This document shows, piece by piece, positions 60,934-64,000 of a stretch of DNA of 64,000 nucleotides. The notes under the pieces were generated by a model. That model worked only from the letters and a program-made list of their open reading frames with translations. It was not told where the DNA came from and ran no database searches. The first letter of the stretch is position 1. Each line of letters begins with the position of its first letter. Both the position numbers and the translations under genes were made by a program. The stretch is from contig UQDR01000012.1 in assembly GCA_900539835.1 (NCBI GenBank), forward strand, positions 1 to 64,000. The letters run 5' to 3'. Origin of the DNA: an uncultured Ruminococcus sp. (GTDB taxonomy: Bacteria; Bacillota; Clostridia; Oscillospirales; Ruminococcaceae).

Positions 60934-61794
60934 ATGTGTATTCTTAAAAACAAAATTGATTTTGCAGTATTGGTTACAGTTAACAATGCTAATCCTAACG
61001 GAGATCCTTTAAACGGAAACCGCCCAAGAACAACTTATACGGGCAAGGGCGAAATTTCAGATGTATGTATCAAAAGAAAAATCAGAAACAGACTTCAGGA
61101 TTTGGGCGAAAATATTTTTGTTCAGTCATCCGATCGCACAGATGATGGGTATAAAAGTTTGAGCGAGAGAGCTTCCGGTGAAATAAAGGATTATTCAAAC
61201 AATGATGAATATGCGAAAAAGGCATGTGAAAAATGGTTTGATGTGAGGGCTTTCGGACAAGTTTTCGCTTATAAAAAAAGTAAGGATAATGACAAATCCA
61301 GCGTATCAGTAGGAGTAAGAGGACCTGTTACTATTCATCAGGCAGCAAGCATTGATGCTGTTGATATTAACACCATGCAGATAACAAAAAGCGTGAATTC
61401 AGAACCTACTGAAACAGGTAAAAAATCTTCTGATACAATGGGTTCAAAGCATATAGTTCAATTCGGATTGTATGTAATTAAAGGCTCAATAAATGTTCAG
61501 CTTGCTGAAAAAACAGGATTCACAGAAGATGACGCTGAAAAAATCAAAGAATGTTTCAGAACCTTGTTTATAAATGACTGCTCTTCTGCACGTCCTGACG
61601 GAAGCATGGAAGTTCAGAAAATCTATTGGTGGAAGCACAACTGTAAAGACGGTCAATATTCATCTAAAAAGATTCATGATTCTTTAAAAATAACTGTTAA
61701 GGAAGGCGTTAAGTGCCCTGAATCATTTGATGACTATGATATAAAGCTTGAAAACTTTGATGATCTTATTCCGGAGGAGATCAATGGAATATAA
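60934..61794 (+). CDS. cas7c: Type I-C Cas7 (Csd2), Cascade backbone
   Basis: 286 residues, 2 bp after cas8c, GAGGAGG before the ATG. VLVTVNNANPNGDPLNGNRP is the Csd2/Csh2 signature; WFDVRAFGQVF, GVRGPVTIHQAASIDAVDIN, SDTMGSKHIVQFGLYVIKG and IYWWKHNCKDGQYSSKKI follow. Several copies coat the crRNA. Confidence 0.95.
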   Translation: MCILKNKIDFAVLVTVNNANPNGDPLNGNRPRTTYTGKGEISDVCIKRKIRNRLQDLGENIFVQSSDRTDDGYKSLSERASGEIKDYSNNDEYAKKACEKWFDVRAFGQVFAYKKSKDNDKSSVSVGVRGPVTIHQAASIDAVDINTMQITKSVNSEPTETGKKSSDTMGSKHIVQFGLYVIKGSINVQLAEKTGFTEDDAEKIKECFRTLFINDCSSARPDGSMEVQKIYWWKHNCKDGQYSSKKIHDSLKITVKEGVKCPESFDDYDIKLENFDDLIPEEINGI

Positions 61795-62455
61795 CGAAGA
61801 AGATTTTCTTATGCTGTCGGGAATACAGCATTTTGGTTTTTGTCAGCGGCAATGGGCATTGATACACATTGAAATGCTGTGGGAAGAAAATCTCCGTACT
61901 ATTGAGGGAGAGAGTATGCATGAAATTTGTCATGACAGCACTTCCTTTGAAAGCCGCAAAAATACGCTTATTTCAAGAGGTATGCCTATTTTTTCTCGTA
62001 CACTTGGAGCCAGCGGTGAGTGTGACATTATAGAATTTATTAAAGACAACAATGGCATTTCAATCAACGGACGAGATGGAAAATATCTTGTCCGTCCGGT
62101 TGAATATAAACGGGGCGAGCCAAAAGAAAATGACTGTGATATTCTTCAGTTGGCTGCTCAAGCTATTTGTCTTGAAGAAATGTTTTTGTGCGAAATAAAA
62201 AGCGGTGCAATTTTTTATGGACAAACAAAGAGAAGACTTGAAGTTAATATTACTGATGAAGTTAAGATAAAAGTAAGAGAAAGCTTTAAGCAAATGCACA
62301 GCTATTATAACAGAGGCTATATTCCTAAGGTTAAGCCAGCTAAAAGATGCAACGCATGTTCATTGAAAAATCTTTGTATGCCAAAGCTTTACAAGCTTAA
62401 TAATGTGAAAAAGTATATGGATGAAGCTGTTAAAGCAGGAGGTGACGGTGAATGA
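61784..62455 (+). CDS. cas4: Cas4 nuclease for spacer acquisition
   Basis: 223 residues from the ATG at 61784 (GGAGG 6 nt upstream), overlapping cas7 by 11 bp. The first Fe-S cysteine is in GIQHFGFCQRQWALIHIEML; RecB-like nuclease residues lie in LGASGECDIIEFI and VRPVEYKRGEPKENDCDILQ. The last three cysteines are in KRCNACSLKNLCMPKL. Cas4 trims prespacers and checks the PAM. Confidence 0.94.
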   Translation: MEYNEEDFLMLSGIQHFGFCQRQWALIHIEMLWEENLRTIEGESMHEICHDSTSFESRKNTLISRGMPIFSRTLGASGECDIIEFIKDNNGISINGRDGKYLVRPVEYKRGEPKENDCDILQLAAQAICLEEMFLCEIKSGAIFYGQTKRRLEVNITDEVKIKVRESFKQMHSYYNRGYIPKVKPAKRCNACSLKNLCMPKLYKLNNVKKYMDEAVKAGGDGE

Positions 62456-63483
62456 AAAAAATTCTGAACACACTTTATGTTACAAATGAAAAAGCTTATT
62501 TAGCCCTTGACGGAGAAAATGTGGTAATTCAGGAGAATGGCAATATACTCGGAAGACTTCCAATTCATACTATTGACAGCATTGTGGTTTTTGGTTATGT
62601 AGGTGCAAGTCCGGCTCTTATGGGTAAATGTGTTGACCTAAATAAATCACTTGTTTTTCTGAAGCCAAGCGGTAGGTTTCTTGCGAAAGTAACAGGAAAA
62701 TCTTACGGCAATATACTTCTTCGGCGTGAGCAATACAGAATATGCGACGATAAAGAAAGGTCGTTGGACATTTCAAAAAATATAATTTCTGCAAAAATAT
62801 TAAATTCTAATGCGGTTGTAAACAGAACATTAAGGGATCATGGATTAAGGATTGATAATGAAAAATTTAATAATGTTTCAAAGCAACTGAAAAAGGGAGC
62901 GGAATTAGCATATGACTGTTCCAACTTTGATTCTTTGAGGGGAATTGAGGGAGAATGTGCCACTGGATATTTTTCTGTGTTTGACGACATGATATTACAG
63001 CAAAAAGAAGATTTTTTCTATAAATCCCGTTCAAGAAGACCTCCCATGGACAATGTGAATGCATTACTGTCATTTACATATAGCTTGCTTACATCTATGT
63101 GTGTAAGTGCATTAGAAACGGTTGGTCTTGATCCTTATGCGGGATTTTTTCATACAGAAAGACCGGGAAGATGTTCTTTAGCTCTTGATTTGGTAGAAGA
63201 ATTTCGTGCTGCTCTTGCTGACAGATTCGTATTAACTCTTATAAATCGCAAAATGATTTCTTACAAAGATTTTGTTGAAAAAGAAAGCGGAGGGATAATT
63301 TTAAAAGACGAAAGCCGAAAAAAATATCTTGCTGCTTGGCAAAATCGAAAAAAAGAAATTATTACACATCCATTTTTGCAGGAAAAGGTTGAATGGGGTA
63401 TGCTTCCATATATTCAGGCAATGCTTTTGTCAAAATACATCCGTGGCGATATTGACGGATATCCGCCATTCATATGGAAGTAG
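62452..63483 (+). CDS. cas1: Cas1 integrase, type I-C
   Basis: 343 residues, overlapping cas4 by 4 bp (ATGA). ILNTLYVTNEKAYLALDGEN at the start, then LRGIEGECATGYFSVFDDMI (metal-binding Glu), NALLSFTYSLLTSMCVSALE, VGLDPYAGFFHTERPGRCSL (His) and LALDLVEEFRAALADRFVLT (Glu/Asp). All catalytic residues appear intact. It integrates spacers together with Cas2. Confidence 0.97.
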   Translation: MKKILNTLYVTNEKAYLALDGENVVIQENGNILGRLPIHTIDSIVVFGYVGASPALMGKCVDLNKSLVFLKPSGRFLAKVTGKSYGNILLRREQYRICDDKERSLDISKNIISAKILNSNAVVNRTLRDHGLRIDNEKFNNVSKQLKKGAELAYDCSNFDSLRGIEGECATGYFSVFDDMILQQKEDFFYKSRSRRPPMDNVNALLSFTYSLLTSMCVSALETVGLDPYAGFFHTERPGRCSLALDLVEEFRAALADRFVLTLINRKMISYKDFVEKESGGIILKDESRKKYLAAWQNRKKEIITHPFLQEKVEWGMLPYIQAMLLSKYIRGDIDGYPPFIWK

Positions 63484-63493
63484 AGGTACAATT

Positions 63494-63784
63494 ATGTTAG
63501 TGCTTATAACTTACGATGTTAATACTGAAAATCAGGCTGGAAAAGCAAGACTCCGAAAAGCAGCAAAAATTTGTGTGAATTATGGTCAAAGGGTGCAAAA
63601 CTCAGTTTTTGAATGCAAGCTTGATCCGGTTCAGCTATTTGAAGTAAAACAAAAGCTTTTAAAGATTATTGATGAAAGCAAAGACAGCTTGCGTTTCTAT
63701 AATCTGGGGAATAATTATCAAAGCAAAATAGAGCATTATGGTATAAAGGAAACTTATTTTCCGGATGATCCGATGATATTTTGA
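63494..63784 (+). CDS. cas2: Cas2
   Basis: 96 residues from the ATG at 63494 (AGAGG upstream), 10 bp after cas1. A ferredoxin-like fold with MLVLITYDVNTENQAGKARL, RKAAKICVNYGQRVQNSVFE, CKLDPVQLFEVKQKLLKIID and a C-terminal strand. It forms the Cas1-Cas2 integration complex. The longer frame from 63329 overlaps cas1 and is rejected. Confidence 0.96.
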   Translation: MLVLITYDVNTENQAGKARLRKAAKICVNYGQRVQNSVFECKLDPVQLFEVKQKLLKIIDESKDSLRFYNLGNNYQSKIEHYGIKETYFPDDPMIF

Positions 63785-63946
63785 TAATGCGAACCATAAG
63801 TGAACAGAAAAACCACAGTATATTCGCATTAGAAAAAACAAAGAAAATATAATATTAATATCAATAAATTTATAGGTAAAAGAACAAAATTATAGAGAAC
63901 AAACAAATTATCGTGATTTTAACAATAATTATTTGTTAATTTCGCA
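63785..63946 (+). promoter_or_regulatory. CRISPR leader with two inverted repeats
   Basis: 162 bp of AT-rich DNA between cas2 and the first repeat. TAATGCGAA (63785-63793) and TTCGCATTA (63823-63831) form a perfect 9-bp inverted pair directly after the cas2 stop, possibly a terminator. TTAACAA (63919-63925) and TTGTTAA (63933-63939) form a second pair 7 bp before the array, a likely place for leader-proximal integration signals or the array promoter. Confidence 0.65.
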
Positions 63947-64000
63947 GTCGCCTCACATACGTGGGGCGAGGATTGAAACTCAGCATACATTACCTGCTGA
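63947..64000 (+). CRISPR. Start of a type I-C CRISPR array (first repeat and part of first spacer)
   Basis: The 33-bp repeat at 63947-63979 starts GTCGCCTCACATACGTGGGG and ends CGAGGATTGAAAC, which is the type I-C form: internal GTCGCC/GGGGCGA hairpin arms and the ATTGAAAC 3' end that becomes the crRNA handle. The first 21 bp of spacer 1 (63980-64000) are visible before the window ends. Only one repeat is seen, so array length is unknown. Confidence 0.88.

Overview
The window looks like a low-GC Gram-positive gut Clostridium of the Ruminococcus / Oscillospiraceae type. The grounds are AT-rich intergenic DNA, near-consensus sigma-A promoters (several are TTGACA-17-TATAAT), strong GGAGG ribosome sites, modular exported mannanases with CotH and InlB-like repeats, a Na+-type F-ATPase c subunit and the dnaG-rpoD gene pair. 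No tRNA or rRNA gene was seen.

Layout. 1-9.2 kb: two exported GH5 (mannanase-like) enzymes, the first cut by the window edge, the second a 2301-residue protein with a CotH domain, followed at once by an unannotated 50-codon gene. 9.2-11.3 kb: replication restart/helicase-loading pair (DnaI-like, DnaD/DnaB-like). 11.3-15.6 kb: two paralogous secreted leucine-rich-repeat proteins controlled from a compact divergent operator region next to a 66-aa Cro/C1-type regulator. 15.7-16.5 kb: gene-free DNA with a degenerate GC-rich repeat. 16.5-19.0 kb: nadB-nadC. 19.1-23.4 kb: DUF4044-like microprotein, ung, a degenerate P-type-ATPase-like membrane protein, rlmB. 23.5-26.9 kb: an orphan structured RNA resembling an IS200/IS605 (omega RNA) end, small genes, ogg, and an XRE repressor with three operators facing a small membrane protein. 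27-31.3 kb: dnaG-rpoD-rrf2-GH25-like operon; 31.3-31.7 kb: a decayed XRE gene. 31.9-36 kb: dgt, yigZ, rpmE, pncB, pncA. 36.4-45.2 kb: a Na/phosphate symporter converging on a complete atpIBEFHAGDC operon. 45.4-55.3 kb: lipoprotein, membrane proteins, hemW, lepA, greA, lysS, acyltransferase, PII-like protein, prmA. 55.7-64 kb: type I-C CRISPR-Cas operon (cas3-cas5c-cas8c-cas7-cas4-cas1-cas2) and the first repeat of its array, which continues past the window.

How it fits together. Most genes are housekeeping (DNA replication and repair, NAD synthesis by both de novo and salvage routes, energy coupling, translation). The accessory material is the mannan-degrading exported enzymes, the repressor-controlled surface proteins, and CRISPR. 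The points most worth a second look are: (i) cas3 is broken by a 71-bp insertion flanked by 38-bp perfect direct repeats, whose exact loss would restore an 814-aa Cas3; (ii) a membrane protein that keeps the P-type ATPase layout but has lost its phosphorylation motif; (iii) the 50-aa peptide gene cotranscribed with the CotH mannanase; (iv) two small regulator-operator modules readable directly from the DNA; (v) a probable orphan omega-RNA-like element.
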